DNA of 64,000 bases from CBDCBA01 sp965214125 (GCA_965214125.1 CBDCBA010000010.1:14454-78453), one strand, 5' to 3'; counted from the stretch's first letter, positions 26,111 to 35,205 are shown. Numbers and translations: made by a program. The notes: generated from the sequence alone by a model not told the origin.

Positions 26111-26389
26111 GTGTCGGTGCCGGCCATTAGCGCCTTCGACACCAACGACGGCCGCGACATCCGTTACCTCTACGCCCGCCCCACCCGCCAACGCTGGGCC
26201 GCGACGAGTTACGGCGGCTACAACCGCGACCGCAACGGCCCTAGCGGTCCGGGGCAGAATCCCAACGGCACGATCACGCCGCAGGCCCGCTTGGTGGCGG
26301 AGCGTCGCGGCAGCTTTCTGATCAATCGCAGCCGCGTGACGCCGGAGCATTATCTTACGGACGCCGTGACAATCGTGCCGCTGCGCTGA
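26111..26389 (+). CDS. Small hypothetical frame, possibly a gene remnant
   Basis: This 92-aa frame starts at GTG. Coding character seems to extend upstream in the same frame to just after the fucU stop (WPGVEGLAGV), which lacks a clear start. Composition is low in hydrophobics, with RYLYARPTRQRW and SYGGYNRDRNGPSGPG segments. It may be the 3' end of a lost secreted or pilin-like gene. I recognise no family and see no box or ribosome site. Confidence 0.3.
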   Translation: MSVPAISAFDTNDGRDIRYLYARPTRQRWAATSYGGYNRDRNGPSGPGQNPNGTITPQARLVAERRGSFLINRSRVTPEHYLTDAVTIVPLR

Positions 26390-26440
26390 CACCGGATCGC
26401 GCCGGTCGGGAGCCTGTTCCTCGCGCTCGCGGTGCACTCG

Positions 26441-28231
26441 TTATTCCAACTCCGCCCACCGGGCGTACAGCCGGTCGACCTCCCGCTGCGCCGTCGCGAG
26501 CGACTCACACGCGGTGGCCATCGCTTCGTGATCTGACTGGACAGTCGGGTCGGCGATTTTAGCTTGCCACGTTTCGACGTCGTCTTCGGCTTGAAGGATG
26601 GCGGCCTCCATTCCTTCGAGCTCCTTGAGTTCCTTCCAAGTCAGCTTGCGTTTGGCGGGCTTGGCGGGAGTCGACGCGGCCGCCGGTTTGGCGGCCTTCT
26701 TCGCGGCGGCGTCGGCCTTTTGCTGGACCTTTCGCGCGTTCTCCCACTGCGTGAGATCAGCGAAGACGCTCGCGTTGCCGCGGCCGTCGAGGGAGAGCAA
26801 CGTCGTCGCCGTCCGTTCGAGCAGGAACCGGTCGTGCGTCACGAGAATCACGGCACCGGGGAAGTCGGCGAGGCGTTCTTCGAGCACGTCGAGCGTGGGG
26901 ATGTCGAGGTCGTTCGTCGGCTCGTCCAGGATCAGCACGTCGGCCTCCTGCAACATCAGCCGGGCGATGAGCACCCGCGCCCGCTCCCCGCCGGAAAGGT
27001 CGCGGACGGGGACGTCGAGCTGATCGCTGCGGAACAGGAACCGCTTGGCCCACCCCGCGACGTGCGTGGGCGTGCCGTGAACAACAAGGTTGTCGCCCGT
27101 CGGGAAGAGTGCCCGCCGGAGCGTGTCGTCGAGGTCGAGTTGCTGGCGGTGCTGGTCGAAGAGGACGATCTTCAGGTCATCGGCCCGAAAGACGCTGCCG
27201 GCGTCGGGTTCGAGCGCGCCGGTGACGAGGCGGATGAGCGTGGTCTTGCCGCTGCCGTTCGGGCCGAGCAGGCCAACCGTGTCGCCGGGGGAGAGGACGA
27301 GGTTGACGCCGTCGAAGAGCTTGCGGCCGCCGAGCGACTTCGAGGCCTTCTGGAGTTGGACGAGCTTCTTCGTCTTGCGCCCGCTCGCGGCGAAGTCGAT
27401 GCCGGCGGTCCCGCGGTCGGCGTTGCGCGACTTGAGATCGCCTAACTCGGCTTGAAGCTCGCCCGCCCGCTCGATGCGGCCCTTGGCCTTGGTCGTGCGG
27501 GCCTTCGCGCCGCGCTTGAGCCACTCGATCTCCCGCCGCACGAGCGACGCGACCGACGCCTGCCGGCTCTGCTGCGCGGCGAAGAAGGCCTCGCGCTTCT
27601 CCAGGAACCCGCTGTACGGCCCCTCGTGGCTGAGAAAGCCGTCGGGGTACTTGCGGTCGAGCTCAACAATGCGCGTGCAGGTCTCTTCGAGGAAGCGGCG
27701 ATCGTGCGTGACGATGACCGTCGCGAAGGCCGCCCGGCGGACAAAGTCTTGCAGCCAGAGCACGCCCTCGAGATCGAGATGGTTCGTCGGCTCGTCCATC
27801 AGGAGCAAGTCCGGCTCGGCGACGAGCTCGACGGCGATTGCGAGGCGCTTCTTCCACCCGCCCGAAAGCGTGCCGGCCTTTGCCTGTTCGTCCTCGAAGC
27901 CGAGCTTCGCCAACACGAGCGCCGCCGCGTGCTCGCGCTCGTGAGCGTCGCTGTGCGGTGGCGCATTGGCAGTCACGAGCGCGAGAACGCTGACATCGGG
28001 ATCAAACTGCTCTTCCTGCGGAACATACCCCACGCGCAGCCGCTGCCGCGCGACGAGTTCCCCCTCGTCCGGCTGCTCCAATTCGGCGAGAATCTTGAGA
28101 AACGTGCTTTTGCCGCTCCCGTTCGCCCCGATCAGGCCGACACGCTCTCCCTCGCCAATCCCGAGTGTAATGCCGCTGAAGAGTTGGCGAATGCCGAAGC
28201 GTTTGGCGAGGTTGCGAGCGGTCAACAGCAC
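26441..28231 (-). CDS. ABC-F family ATPase, Uup type
   Basis: This 596-aa cytoplasmic protein has two ATP-binding cassettes and no membrane part. Cassette 1 has GANGSGKST and LSGGWKKRL; cassette 2 has GPNGSGKTT and LSGGERARV. Each has a Walker B with DEPTN. A charged linker (RREIEWLKRGAKARTTKAKGRIERA) joins them. An Ala/Lys-rich stretch and a coiled-coil C-terminus (WKELKELEGMEAAI) match Uup. ABC-F proteins act on ribosomes or DNA-linked processes. The start is GTG at 28231, with a TACGCT box (complement of 28240-28245) eight bases upstream. Confidence 0.93.
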   Translation of the reverse strand: MLLTARNLAKRFGIRQLFSGITLGIGEGERVGLIGANGSGKSTFLKILAELEQPDEGELVARQRLRVGYVPQEEQFDPDVSVLALVTANAPPHSDAHEREHAAALVLAKLGFEDEQAKAGTLSGGWKKRLAIAVELVAEPDLLLMDEPTNHLDLEGVLWLQDFVRRAAFATVIVTHDRRFLEETCTRIVELDRKYPDGFLSHEGPYSGFLEKREAFFAAQQSRQASVASLVRREIEWLKRGAKARTTKAKGRIERAGELQAELGDLKSRNADRGTAGIDFAASGRKTKKLVQLQKASKSLGGRKLFDGVNLVLSPGDTVGLLGPNGSGKTTLIRLVTGALEPDAGSVFRADDLKIVLFDQHRQQLDLDDTLRRALFPTGDNLVVHGTPTHVAGWAKRFLFRSDQLDVPVRDLSGGERARVLIARLMLQEADVLILDEPTNDLDIPTLDVLEERLADFPGAVILVTHDRFLLERTATTLLSLDGRGNASVFADLTQWENARKVQQKADAAAKKAAKPAAASTPAKPAKRKLTWKELKELEGMEAAILQAEDDVETWQAKIADPTVQSDHEAMATACESLATAQREVDRLYARWAELE

Positions 28232-28259
28232 GGGCGAACAGCGTAGGAACGGCCCGCGG

Positions 28260-28643
28260 CTAGGACCGTTCGTAAGGCTGAACCGTCGTCAGACCTGGGA
28301 TGAACCGGTAGTGGCGCACGTTGAACGTGTGCAGCGGCACGCCGGCCGAGAGCGCGGTGACGGCGACGAGGGCGTCGTACTTCTGCAGGCCGTGGGAGAG
28401 GTGGAACTCGACCATCAGGTCGACCGACCACCCGTGCGCGTGCTCGGCCGGCCACACCGTCGGCAGCGGCGCGATGAGCTTGAGCAACTTTCGCAATCTG
28501 GTCTTGTTGGCGCGATCCTGAACCAGCTCAAGGCGGACGATGCCCGGAAGTGCGATGTCATCCGCGGCATGGTCGAACCACGCGAGTGCCGGCGGGTAGT
28601 CGCGGTCGACGTCGATCAGGATGTCGGTGTCGCAGAGGATCAT
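28260..28643 (-). CDS. vapC: PIN-domain toxin of the VapC type
   Basis: This 127-aa PIN-domain protein is a probable RNase toxin. Acidic catalytic residues are in place: D5 (CDTDILID), E39 (VRLELVQ) and D91 (QKYDALVAV), with a later FNVRHY segment. It lies eight bases after a 108-aa gene in the position of an antitoxin, which supports a type II toxin-antitoxin pair. Length is typical. The RNA target (tRNA or rRNA in other VapCs) is unknown. Confidence 0.88.
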   Translation of the reverse strand: MILCDTDILIDVDRDYPPALAWFDHAADDIALPGIVRLELVQDRANKTRLRKLLKLIAPLPTVWPAEHAHGWSVDLMVEFHLSHGLQKYDALVAVTALSAGVPLHTFNVRHYRFIPGLTTVQPYERS

Positions 28644-28651
28644 GAACTCGC

Positions 28652-28978
28652 CTACCGGCCGGACTCGCGAAGCTTTCGAGCGAGTGTGACCGAATCTTCG
28701 GGTTCTGGAAATGCGGTCTGGCCGAAGTCCGCGTTGACCTTTCGGGCGTGCGCGGCGAACTCCTTCCCGGTCATACCTGGCCCGCCCGTGATGGTGTAGC
28801 CGGCGTCCTTTGGGAACGGTGGGAGCGGGGGAAGATCGTTGTCGGTGTCGTTAGCCTCATCGGCGCGGTCGAACTCGACCGTCGCTCGCGTGTCGGCGGC
28901 GAGGTCGGACAGGTCGGCCGACGCCTCAGGCACGAAGGCCTTCAACGCCGGATCCCAGCGGGCAACGAGCTTGGTCAT
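28652..28978 (-). CDS. Putative antitoxin partner of VapC
   Basis: This acidic 108-aa protein lies directly upstream of the PIN toxin with an 8-nt gap. The N-terminus (MTKLVARWDPALKAFVPEA) is followed by an Asp/Pro-rich linker (DTDNDLPPLPPFPKD) and a C-terminal part (PEPEDSVTLARKLRESGR) that could wrap the toxin. I see none of the common antitoxin folds (AbrB, RHH, Phd). The role rests on position and composition. A TAGATT box overlaps the GH57 stop just upstream, so the pair may also be read from the GH57 gene. Confidence 0.6.
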   Translation of the reverse strand: MTKLVARWDPALKAFVPEASADLSDLAADTRATVEFDRADEANDTDNDLPPLPPFPKDAGYTITGGPGMTGKEFAAHARKVNADFGQTAFPEPEDSVTLARKLRESGR

Positions 28979-28990
28979 GGCGGCCCCAAT

Positions 28991-30667
28991 CTACCCCATC
29001 CACCAGTTTAAATCGATGTTCCGAAAGATGTCGTCGTGCAGATCCGCGTCGGCGACCTCGACCTTTTGCAGCTCGTTCAGCTCGCCGCCGCTGCCGACGT
29101 GCTCGGCAATGTCGCACAACCGGTTGAACCGCGTGCTATGGCCGGCAATCCGCTGGATGCCGTAATCGACCGCCCCGCCCGTGTGAATCACGAAGGGCCA
29201 GTCGCTCGCCTGCAACAGCAGCAGTTGCCGGGCAGCGCGTTCGAGCATCTTCCGGACGGCTTCATTCTCCTGCCACGGGAGTTCGTGCAGCAAACGCAGG
29301 AGTTCACCCTCGGCGCGGTACTCGATTTCCCAGTACCACTTCACGCGCTCGTTCGCCCAAACCGTGTGGTCGCCGTTCTCGCCCCAGGAACCTTCGGGCA
29401 TCCGCACGACCTTGTCCGGTGGATCGTTTCGAAGCACTTCTTCCGATGTCGACAGCCGAACGTGCTCGTCGTCGGCCAGACTTAGAATCACGTCCCGCAG
29501 GAAGCGCACGCCCTCGAACCACCAGTGGCCGAACAGTTCGGCGTCGAAGCTGGCCAGCACCGTGCCGCGCCGGCCGGTCGAGCGGTGATAGTCCCACAGC
29601 GTGCGCCGGACGGTGTCGCAGAAATGCTGAGCGTGGGCGTAGATCTTGGCGTTGATGTCGTCGGGGTAGTACGGCTCCTTCTCGCTCAGCGGCGTGTTCG
29701 TGCTGGTGATCTTGTGGTAGCGCAAGCCGCGATCGCCATGCTTGCGGTGGAACTCCAGATACGCCCCGTCCGCCGGATAGCCGATCGAGCCGGACCAGAC
29801 CTGCTCGCTTACTTCGGGATGCCGGGCGAAGGCGAACACGCCGGGATCGCGCGGCTCGCTCACGACGCCAACGGGCTCGAGCGGGTTGTTGCTGCCCTGC
29901 CGGTATCCGCCGCCGAAATGGAATTGCCCATCGTGGCGGTGGCCCATCGGGGTGGAGTTCTGAACAAGGTGGCTCTCGACGAAAAAGTGCGTGACGCCGG
30001 CGTTCTCAATAAACGTCTCGACGCCGACGCGATTGCGGGCGTTGTCGTAGAGGACGCTCGGCATCCAGTGCGGCCAGTGCGGGCGGTACGCGCACTCGGG
30101 CAGCCACATGCCGCTGGGCTTTCGGCCGAGGTGCTTCTCGCTCGTCGCCACGCCGCACTTCATTTGGGCGGCCAGCATCTGGTCGTTCAGGACCAGCGGC
30201 ATATAGCAGTGCGTGGCGTTGCTGGTGAGCAATTCGACGTGCCCCTCGCCGTAGCGCTTGGCGAACTCGCCGGGGATGTCGCGGCCGATGCGTTCGAACT
30301 GCGCGAGCTTCTGCTCGTGCCAGTCGATCCAGGTCTGGGCGAGGTAGACGCTGTGCTTCTGGTCCTTCGCCTCGAACTCGCTTTTGTCGCTCTTTGCCTT
30401 CTCGACGCGATCGTGGAGGTAGCTGACGAAGCCGGATTTGAAACGGTCGTGTGCGAGTTGTTCGAGCAGCACCGGCATCAGGCCGATCGTCAGGGCGGGC
30501 CGTTTGCCGTTGAGAGCGACCTCGCCGATCATGTCGAGCAGCGGCAGGTACGTCTCGGCGGCGGCCTCGAAGAGCCACGCCTCCCCGTGCGGATGGCTGC
30601 CGTGGTGCAGGACATACGGCAGGTGGCCGTGAAGGACGATGCAAAGGTTGCCAACGGGCTCGGGCAT
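28991..30667 (-). CDS. GH57 1,4-alpha-glucan branching enzyme
   Basis: This 558-aa GH57/DUF1957 protein would form alpha-1,6 branches in glycogen. The fold starts with CIVLHGHLPYVLHHG. The nucleophile glutamate is in GMWLPECAYRP, and the catalytic aspartate is in LASFDAELFGHWWFEG, both standard for GH57 branching enzymes. The C-terminal helical domain (DWPFVIHTGGAVDYG) is complete. I start at ATG 30667, because a TAGCAT box (complement of 30675-30680) ends seven bases before it; the frame running upstream overlaps the next gene. No other glycogen genes are adjacent. Confidence 0.92.
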   Translation of the reverse strand: MPEPVGNLCIVLHGHLPYVLHHGSHPHGEAWLFEAAAETYLPLLDMIGEVALNGKRPALTIGLMPVLLEQLAHDRFKSGFVSYLHDRVEKAKSDKSEFEAKDQKHSVYLAQTWIDWHEQKLAQFERIGRDIPGEFAKRYGEGHVELLTSNATHCYMPLVLNDQMLAAQMKCGVATSEKHLGRKPSGMWLPECAYRPHWPHWMPSVLYDNARNRVGVETFIENAGVTHFFVESHLVQNSTPMGHRHDGQFHFGGGYRQGSNNPLEPVGVVSEPRDPGVFAFARHPEVSEQVWSGSIGYPADGAYLEFHRKHGDRGLRYHKITSTNTPLSEKEPYYPDDINAKIYAHAQHFCDTVRRTLWDYHRSTGRRGTVLASFDAELFGHWWFEGVRFLRDVILSLADDEHVRLSTSEEVLRNDPPDKVVRMPEGSWGENGDHTVWANERVKWYWEIEYRAEGELLRLLHELPWQENEAVRKMLERAARQLLLLQASDWPFVIHTGGAVDYGIQRIAGHSTRFNRLCDIAEHVGSGGELNELQKVEVADADLHDDIFRNIDLNWWMG

Positions 30668-30677
30668 GCCCGCGATG

Positions 30678-31727
30678 CTACCCGGCGGCGGCGGGTGTTG
30701 GCGTCGGCACAAACTTCCCGCACTCCGGGCAGCGATCGGATGAGCCCCGCAGGTCGTAGGCGCACGCTTCGCAAAGGCCAGCCTTGCGCCGGCGGCGGGC
30801 GCGGAACAGGCGATGCCAGAGGCGGCGCACGATCCAGACGATCCCGCCGACAAGCACCCCGAGTGTGGCGCCGAGCCCAAGATCAATCGCGAAGTTTTCC
30901 ACCTCCATTCGCCACACCACACGCTCGGAGGCGATGAGCTGCTCTGGCGTGCCGCGAAGGCTCCAGCCGTATAGTTGCATCGCCGGCGTGGCGGCCCTGG
31001 TTGCACCGAAGGGTCCGTTGGCCGTGGAGACGCCCAAATCGTCAAGCCGTTGCGCGAGGGTGTCGGCGGAGTAGGCACTGACGATCCATCCGTCGGGAAT
31101 TGGAGGCGCAGTCCCGCCGACGGCCGCCCAAGATGCTGCAATCCGTCGCTGCATCGCCCGAGACGCGGGATCCCTTCGCCACCACCAGTGGGCTCTGGGC
31201 GACCACCAGCGGCGTTGAAGCCGATCGAAGGTGACGTAGCCGATGTGCAGCCGCTCGCCGTACGTGCCCGTGCTCAGCACCAGTCGCGGCGCCTTTTCGA
31301 CGCCGCCGGCCTCCCAGGCGAACCCAATGGTGTCCGGCCAATCCGCCCGCTTGGCGGCATCGCCCATCACGTCGCCCAGTCGCCGCCCCGCGAGCGGCAT
31401 CGGCTCGAAAAACGGGTAGCCAATCACCGAGCGTGCGTGCTCGCGGCCGAAGAGCTCGTGCATGGTCGGCCAATCGATCCGAATCCGGGCGGTTCCGCTC
31501 CTGGTGATCGCCGCGTGAACTTCCCAGAAGTCGAATGCGTCCGGCAGGTCGTCCGGAAGCGCCAGGTCCTGCCAATCGTCCGACCAGGCGGCGCGGTTGA
31601 GATCGCGCACCTCCTCCGGCTGCTCGCCGGGCCAAGTGTCGTAGTGCCACGTCCACCCCGCCGCGAAGGCGACGCCGAGGGCAAGCCAGGCGAGGGAATG
31701 AGCCAGCAGTCGCGTCCACCCGCGCAT
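30678..31727 (-). CDS. Membrane protein with C-terminal zinc ribbon, planctomycete type
   Basis: This 349-aa protein has an N-terminal membrane segment (LLAHSLAWLALGVAFAAGW) and an extracytoplasmic domain rich in Trp and Asp. A second membrane helix (LGLGATLGVLVGGIVWIV) and a basic stretch lead to a zinc ribbon CEACAYDLRG...CPECG ending PTPTPAAAG. That ribbon recurs on many planctomycete membrane proteins and would lie in the cytoplasm. Function unknown. The start is ATG at 31727, with a TAGACT box (complement of 31734-31739) six bases upstream. Confidence 0.72.
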   Translation of the reverse strand: MRGWTRLLAHSLAWLALGVAFAAGWTWHYDTWPGEQPEEVRDLNRAAWSDDWQDLALPDDLPDAFDFWEVHAAITRSGTARIRIDWPTMHELFGREHARSVIGYPFFEPMPLAGRRLGDVMGDAAKRADWPDTIGFAWEAGGVEKAPRLVLSTGTYGERLHIGYVTFDRLQRRWWSPRAHWWWRRDPASRAMQRRIAASWAAVGGTAPPIPDGWIVSAYSADTLAQRLDDLGVSTANGPFGATRAATPAMQLYGWSLRGTPEQLIASERVVWRMEVENFAIDLGLGATLGVLVGGIVWIVRRLWHRLFRARRRRKAGLCEACAYDLRGSSDRCPECGKFVPTPTPAAAG

Positions 31728-31768
31728 CGCACGAGTCTACCGCAAGGCGGACGCTGGTTCCGAATGTC

Positions 31769-31833
31769 GGTAGCTGCGACCCAACGGGTCGCGGTACGTC
31801 CGCCCGACCGCGACCCGTTGGGTCGCGGCTACC
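31769..31833. repeat. GGTAGCTGCGACCCAACGGG inverted repeat
   Basis: The 27-nt arms at 31769-31795 and 31807-31833 have one mismatch and an 11-nt spacer. The repeat ends 14 bases past the esterase stop. The outer GGTAGC end is shared with the repeats at 19368 and 61406, while the inner sequence differs but stays paired. Confidence 0.85.
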
Positions 31834-31847
31834 GGAGTGAGAGCACG

Positions 31848-33479
31848 TTACTCCTTCGCATCCGTGTGCCGGTCGAGGTGCTCGATCATTTCACGCGGCC
31901 ACGCGCGCATGGCGTTGCTGCGGAAGAGGCTGCCGCCGTGGTCGGCGCCCTCGACCATCGTGACGTAGCCGGCCGATTCGCCGTCGAACGGGTGCGCATC
32001 GAGTTCCGCCTTGAGCAGTTGGACCGCTTCGTTCAGGTAGTAGTTGTCGAACGTGCCGCAGACGAGGCGAATGTTGTTGCGGAAGACGGGCACGTACCGC
32101 TCGGGGTCGTTCGCGAGGAGCAGCCGGATGTCATACCGCTTGTAATGCTCCGCCTCGGCGTGGGTTAGCTCACCCGTCTTCGCGTCAAACAACGGCTTTG
32201 CGACAGGCCATTGACGAGGACGCGAATCCCAGGGTGTGGGCGGCAACCCCTCCTGAGGCTTCGTCGTCGTGAACGCGGTCGAAGTGCTGCTTCGTCGGGG
32301 CGTTCCCCAGCAAGCCATCCAACTGTCCCACTGCTGGCCGCTCGTGTTGTTCGGCCCGAGGACGCCCTCGCCGCCGTTCTCGCCGCGGACGCTGAGCGTC
32401 ACCTCCATCTCGCCGGCGTCGTTGAAGTACCGGCAGCTCGGCACCTCATCGCCGTCCTTCACGTACGCGTTGCCATCGCTGTAGATGTCGATCAGTTCGA
32501 AGCGGCGGAAGTCGACGGGGTCGGGCGCGCTGCTCCACGTGGCACCAAATGTCTTAGGATACTGCGATCCCAGCCACAAGCTCGACCATCCGCCCGACGA
32601 GTGGCCGGTGACGATTCGGGCCCACGGCTCGCTCACGAGCGACGGGTACTTCGCCTCGATCGCCGGGATCAGTTCTTCGATGAGCGCCCGCGCCCACGGG
32701 CCGTTGACGGCCGAGTCGCAGAAGAGCGTGTGGCCGTTGGGCGACTCGGGGTCAAGCGTGATCCGGAACGCCCGCCGCCGCAGTTCGCCCGCGTCGCCGC
32801 GCGTCCGCCGAAGCTGGCCGAGGACGCCCGTGTGCCGCCCGCCGAAGCCGGGCACCTCGTAGACGGCCGCGTACTTCTTGTCCTCGTCGTAGTCGATCGG
32901 CTCGACCACGCCCGCCCGCAACTGCACCGGCTGACCGTGAAAGTCGCTCAGCAGCTTGCTTTCGACGACGATCTCCGCCGCCCCCTCGATCTGTGGAAAC
33001 GCAAAGCCCTCGGTCGTGTTGCCGAGCGCCAGGTCGACGACAGTCGGCTCGCCGGGCTTCGCATCGAAGGCGACGGTCTCGCCGTAGCGGTTGCCGGGCT
33101 CGCGCTGCCAGGCGCTTTCGAGGCGGTTGATGTCGAGCACCGCCTGCGCCCGGTAGCCGCCGGTGGGAAGCTCGGCCGGCGGGAACGGGTAAGCGTTCGG
33201 GAACGCCGTCGTCGCCGGAATTTCCACGACTACCCCGCCCGGCTCGCCGCTCACGTCCACGCCGAACAACGGCTGCGGGTTCCGCCAGAACGGCCCGTCG
33301 CTCGGGTCGGCGCGGCCCATGCCGCTGTCGTCGGCGATCGTGTAGACCACCAGCCGCCCGGTCCACCCACCCTCGGGGGCGTCATCCGGCAGCGTCACGC
33401 GGAAGCTCGTCTGCGCCGCGGCGTGCGGGCCCCAGGCGAGCAGGCAGAACAACACGACGATCCGGCGAATCTGCGACAT
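31848..33479 (-). CDS. Secreted esterase-like alpha/beta hydrolase
   Basis: This 543-aa protein has a signal peptide (VVLFCLLAWGPHAAAQ). The serine-nucleophile elbow GHSSGGWSS is at about residues 292-300, inside a block typical of esterase D / enterochelin-esterase-like hydrolases (PWARIVTGHSSGG, SQYPKTFGATWSSAPDPVD). A beta-rich N-terminal domain of about 200 residues comes first. A histidine near VEGADHGGSLF near the C-terminus could complete the triad. It likely hydrolyses an ester outside the cytoplasm. The start is ATG at 33479, with TATGAT (complement of 33486-33491) six bases upstream. Confidence 0.83.
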   Translation of the reverse strand: MSQIRRIVVLFCLLAWGPHAAAQTSFRVTLPDDAPEGGWTGRLVVYTIADDSGMGRADPSDGPFWRNPQPLFGVDVSGEPGGVVVEIPATTAFPNAYPFPPAELPTGGYRAQAVLDINRLESAWQREPGNRYGETVAFDAKPGEPTVVDLALGNTTEGFAFPQIEGAAEIVVESKLLSDFHGQPVQLRAGVVEPIDYDEDKKYAAVYEVPGFGGRHTGVLGQLRRTRGDAGELRRRAFRITLDPESPNGHTLFCDSAVNGPWARALIEELIPAIEAKYPSLVSEPWARIVTGHSSGGWSSLWLGSQYPKTFGATWSSAPDPVDFRRFELIDIYSDGNAYVKDGDEVPSCRYFNDAGEMEVTLSVRGENGGEGVLGPNNTSGQQWDSWMACWGTPRRSSTSTAFTTTKPQEGLPPTPWDSRPRQWPVAKPLFDAKTGELTHAEAEHYKRYDIRLLLANDPERYVPVFRNNIRLVCGTFDNYYLNEAVQLLKAELDAHPFDGESAGYVTMVEGADHGGSLFRSNAMRAWPREMIEHLDRHTDAKE

Positions 33480-33505
33480 CGGCGGATCATATCGCTCCGG
33501 TGGCA

Positions 33506-33982
33506 CTACAGCTCCTTCGCCGCCGCAAGCACCTCCGCCTCATGCCCTTGCGGCTTGACCTTCTCGAAGACCTTCGCCACCTTGCCGTCGCCGTCGATGA
33601 GGAACGTCGTGCGGGCGGCACCCATGTACTTTTTGCCGTACATGCTCTTCTCCTGCCACACGCCGTACTTCTCGCAGACGGCGTGATCGGCGTCGGCCAG
33701 CAGCGGGAAGCCGAGGCCGAACTTTTCGGCGAACTTCGCGACCGGCTTCATCGGGTCCGGGCTGACGCCGACCACCGCCACATTCGCCTTGTCGTACTCC
33801 GCGGCGGCATCGTTGAACCCGCAGGCCTGCGTGGTGCAGCCGGGCGTGTCGGCCTTGGGGTAGAAGTAGAGCACAAGCGGTTTGCCCGTGTAATCCGCCA
33901 GCTTCACGTTGCCGCCGGTACTCGACGGCAGTTCGAAGGCGGGGGCGGGCGTGCCGGGCTGGGGGTAGGAACTGTCGCTCAT
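33506..33982 (-). CDS. bcp: Thioredoxin-dependent thiol peroxidase (Bcp/PrxQ)
   Basis: This 158-aa peroxiredoxin reduces hydroperoxides with thioredoxin electrons. The peroxidatic cysteine C49 and resolving cysteine C54 sit in DTPGCTTQACGFND, the PrxQ arrangement. The rest (VVGVSPD, KFGLGFPLLADAD, ARTTFLIDGDGKV) is a full-length match to the family. The start is ATG at 33982 from a TACCGT box (complement of 33988-33993) five bases upstream; a longer frame to 34018 overlaps the divergent promoter. It shares a 41-bp intergenic region with the aldo/keto reductase. Confidence 0.93.
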   Translation of the reverse strand: MSDSSYPQPGTPAPAFELPSSTGGNVKLADYTGKPLVLYFYPKADTPGCTTQACGFNDAAAEYDKANVAVVGVSPDPMKPVAKFAEKFGLGFPLLADADHAVCEKYGVWQEKSMYGKKYMGAARTTFLIDGDGKVAKVFEKVKPQGHEAEVLAAAKEL

Positions 33983-34012
33983 GCCCGACGGTACGCGGCC
34001 ACCACTTGGCCG

Positions 34013-34018
34013 TACCAT
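34013..34018 (+). promoter_or_regulatory. TACCAT -10-like box of the aldo/keto reductase
   Basis: The hexamer ends five bases before ATG 34024. The bcp box on the other strand is at 33988-33993. The two divergent promoters must overlap upstream within 41 bp. Confidence 0.5.
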
Positions 34019-34023
34019 CGGCC

Positions 34024-35103
34024 ATGCAACCGCGACCTTTCGGCGACACCGGCATCACCGTCAGCCCCATCGCGCTCGGCTGCTGGATTTTCGGCGTCGA
34101 CTGGTGGGGCCACCGCGAGCAAAGCGACTGCGATCGCCTCTGCTCCTACGCCCTTGATCGCGGCGTCACCTTCTTCGACAACGGCGACGCCTACGGCAAC
34201 GGCCGGGCCGAAACACTCCTCGGCAACTGGCTCAAAACGCTCGACGCCTCCCAACGCGACCGCATCCAAGTCGGCGGCAAGTTCGGCTACGACTTCTACA
34301 ACCACGAAAGCGTCCCCGGCAGCCACAAGGAACGGCCGCAGGATTTTTCCGCGGAGTTCATGCGGATGGCGCTCGAGAAGTCGCTCAACCGCCTCGGCGT
34401 CGACTGCATCGACATCTATCTTGCCCACAACGTCAAGCTCAAGCACTTCAACGATGATCTGTTCGCCGAGCTCGAAAAGGTGAAGGACGAGGGGAAGATC
34501 AAAAGCTGGGGCGTCAGCCTCGGCCCGGCAATTGGGTGGCGGGAGGAAGGCTTCCGCGCCCTCGGCGACCATGGCGCGCAGGCGGTGCAGACTGTTTACA
34601 ACTACCTCGAACAGCACCCCGGCCGCGAAATTGCCGAGATGGCCGAAAGCTACAACGCCGCGGTTATGGCCCGCGTGCAGGACAACAGCGGCGTGCTCAA
34701 GGGCGTCGTCAAGGCCGATACGCAGCTCAGTCAGAATGACCACCGCAAGTTCCGCGACATGCCGTGGCGGGTCTTCGGGCCGCAGAAGGTTGAGAAGATT
34801 CGGCCGATTTTTGAGAAATACGGGATGACCGTGCACCAGTTCGCGTGCAAGTGGCTGCTGCAAAGCTCGCCCGCCCTCGCGACGATCACCGCGACCTTAT
34901 TGAATGAAGCGGAAATCGAAGAAGTCTGCGCCGCCGCCGAGATGCCCGATCTCAGCGCCGCCGACAGGCAGGAACTGCACGACCTCTACGAGCGCGACTT
35001 CGACCTGCCCGCCGAAAGCCACGCCTGCGATCTCAAGAGCAGCCTTGCCGATGATGGCAAAGAGCCCAGCCGCTACGTCCCCCCGCCGACGCTGGTGGCG
35101 TGA
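34024..35103 (+). CDS. Aldo/keto reductase
   Basis: This 359-aa NADPH-dependent oxidoreductase of the AKR superfamily has the catalytic Asp and Tyr in TFFDNGDAYGNGRAE and a lysine in QVGGKFGYDF. The histidine position is in DIYLAHNVKLKHF, and a C-terminal cofactor segment (QFACKWLLQSSPALATI) follows. Family members reduce aldehydes or ketones; substrate unknown. The start at 34024 is set by a TACCAT box. Translation ends at a stop seven bases ahead of an inverted repeat that separates it from sdhA. Confidence 0.9.
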   Translation: MQPRPFGDTGITVSPIALGCWIFGVDWWGHREQSDCDRLCSYALDRGVTFFDNGDAYGNGRAETLLGNWLKTLDASQRDRIQVGGKFGYDFYNHESVPGSHKERPQDFSAEFMRMALEKSLNRLGVDCIDIYLAHNVKLKHFNDDLFAELEKVKDEGKIKSWGVSLGPAIGWREEGFRALGDHGAQAVQTVYNYLEQHPGREIAEMAESYNAAVMARVQDNSGVLKGVVKADTQLSQNDHRKFRDMPWRVFGPQKVEKIRPIFEKYGMTVHQFACKWLLQSSPALATITATLLNEAEIEEVCAAAEMPDLSAADRQELHDLYERDFDLPAESHACDLKSSLADDGKEPSRYVPPPTLVA

Positions 35104-35110
35104 ATCGGCC

Positions 35111-35198
35111 GTAGCACGGGCATCTTGCCCGTGTTCGGGCGCAGCCCGAGTCGGGAGCCTTCGGCTGCGCCGAAACACGGGCAGGATGCCCGTGCCAC
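35111..35198. repeat. GCACGGGCATCTTGCCCGTG nested inverted repeat
   Basis: The arms 35111-35148 and 35161-35198 are imperfect complements. Each arm contains its own small palindrome (ACGGGCATC...GCCCGT), so the element can fold as two hairpins or one long one. It lies between the convergent stops of the aldo/keto reductase and sdhA. Confidence 0.85.
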
Positions 35199-35205
35199 GC
35201 CGGAT

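Noticed and set aside
28652..28978. The 108-aa gene as a known VapB/AbrB or RHH antitoxin
   Set aside because: No matching motif could be seen; only position supports the antitoxin role.
30668..31141. N-terminal extension of the GH57 enzyme
   Set aside because: The extra 158 residues overlap the zinc-ribbon gene on the same strand in another frame; the GH57 fold begins at MPEPVGNLC with a TAGCAT box before it.
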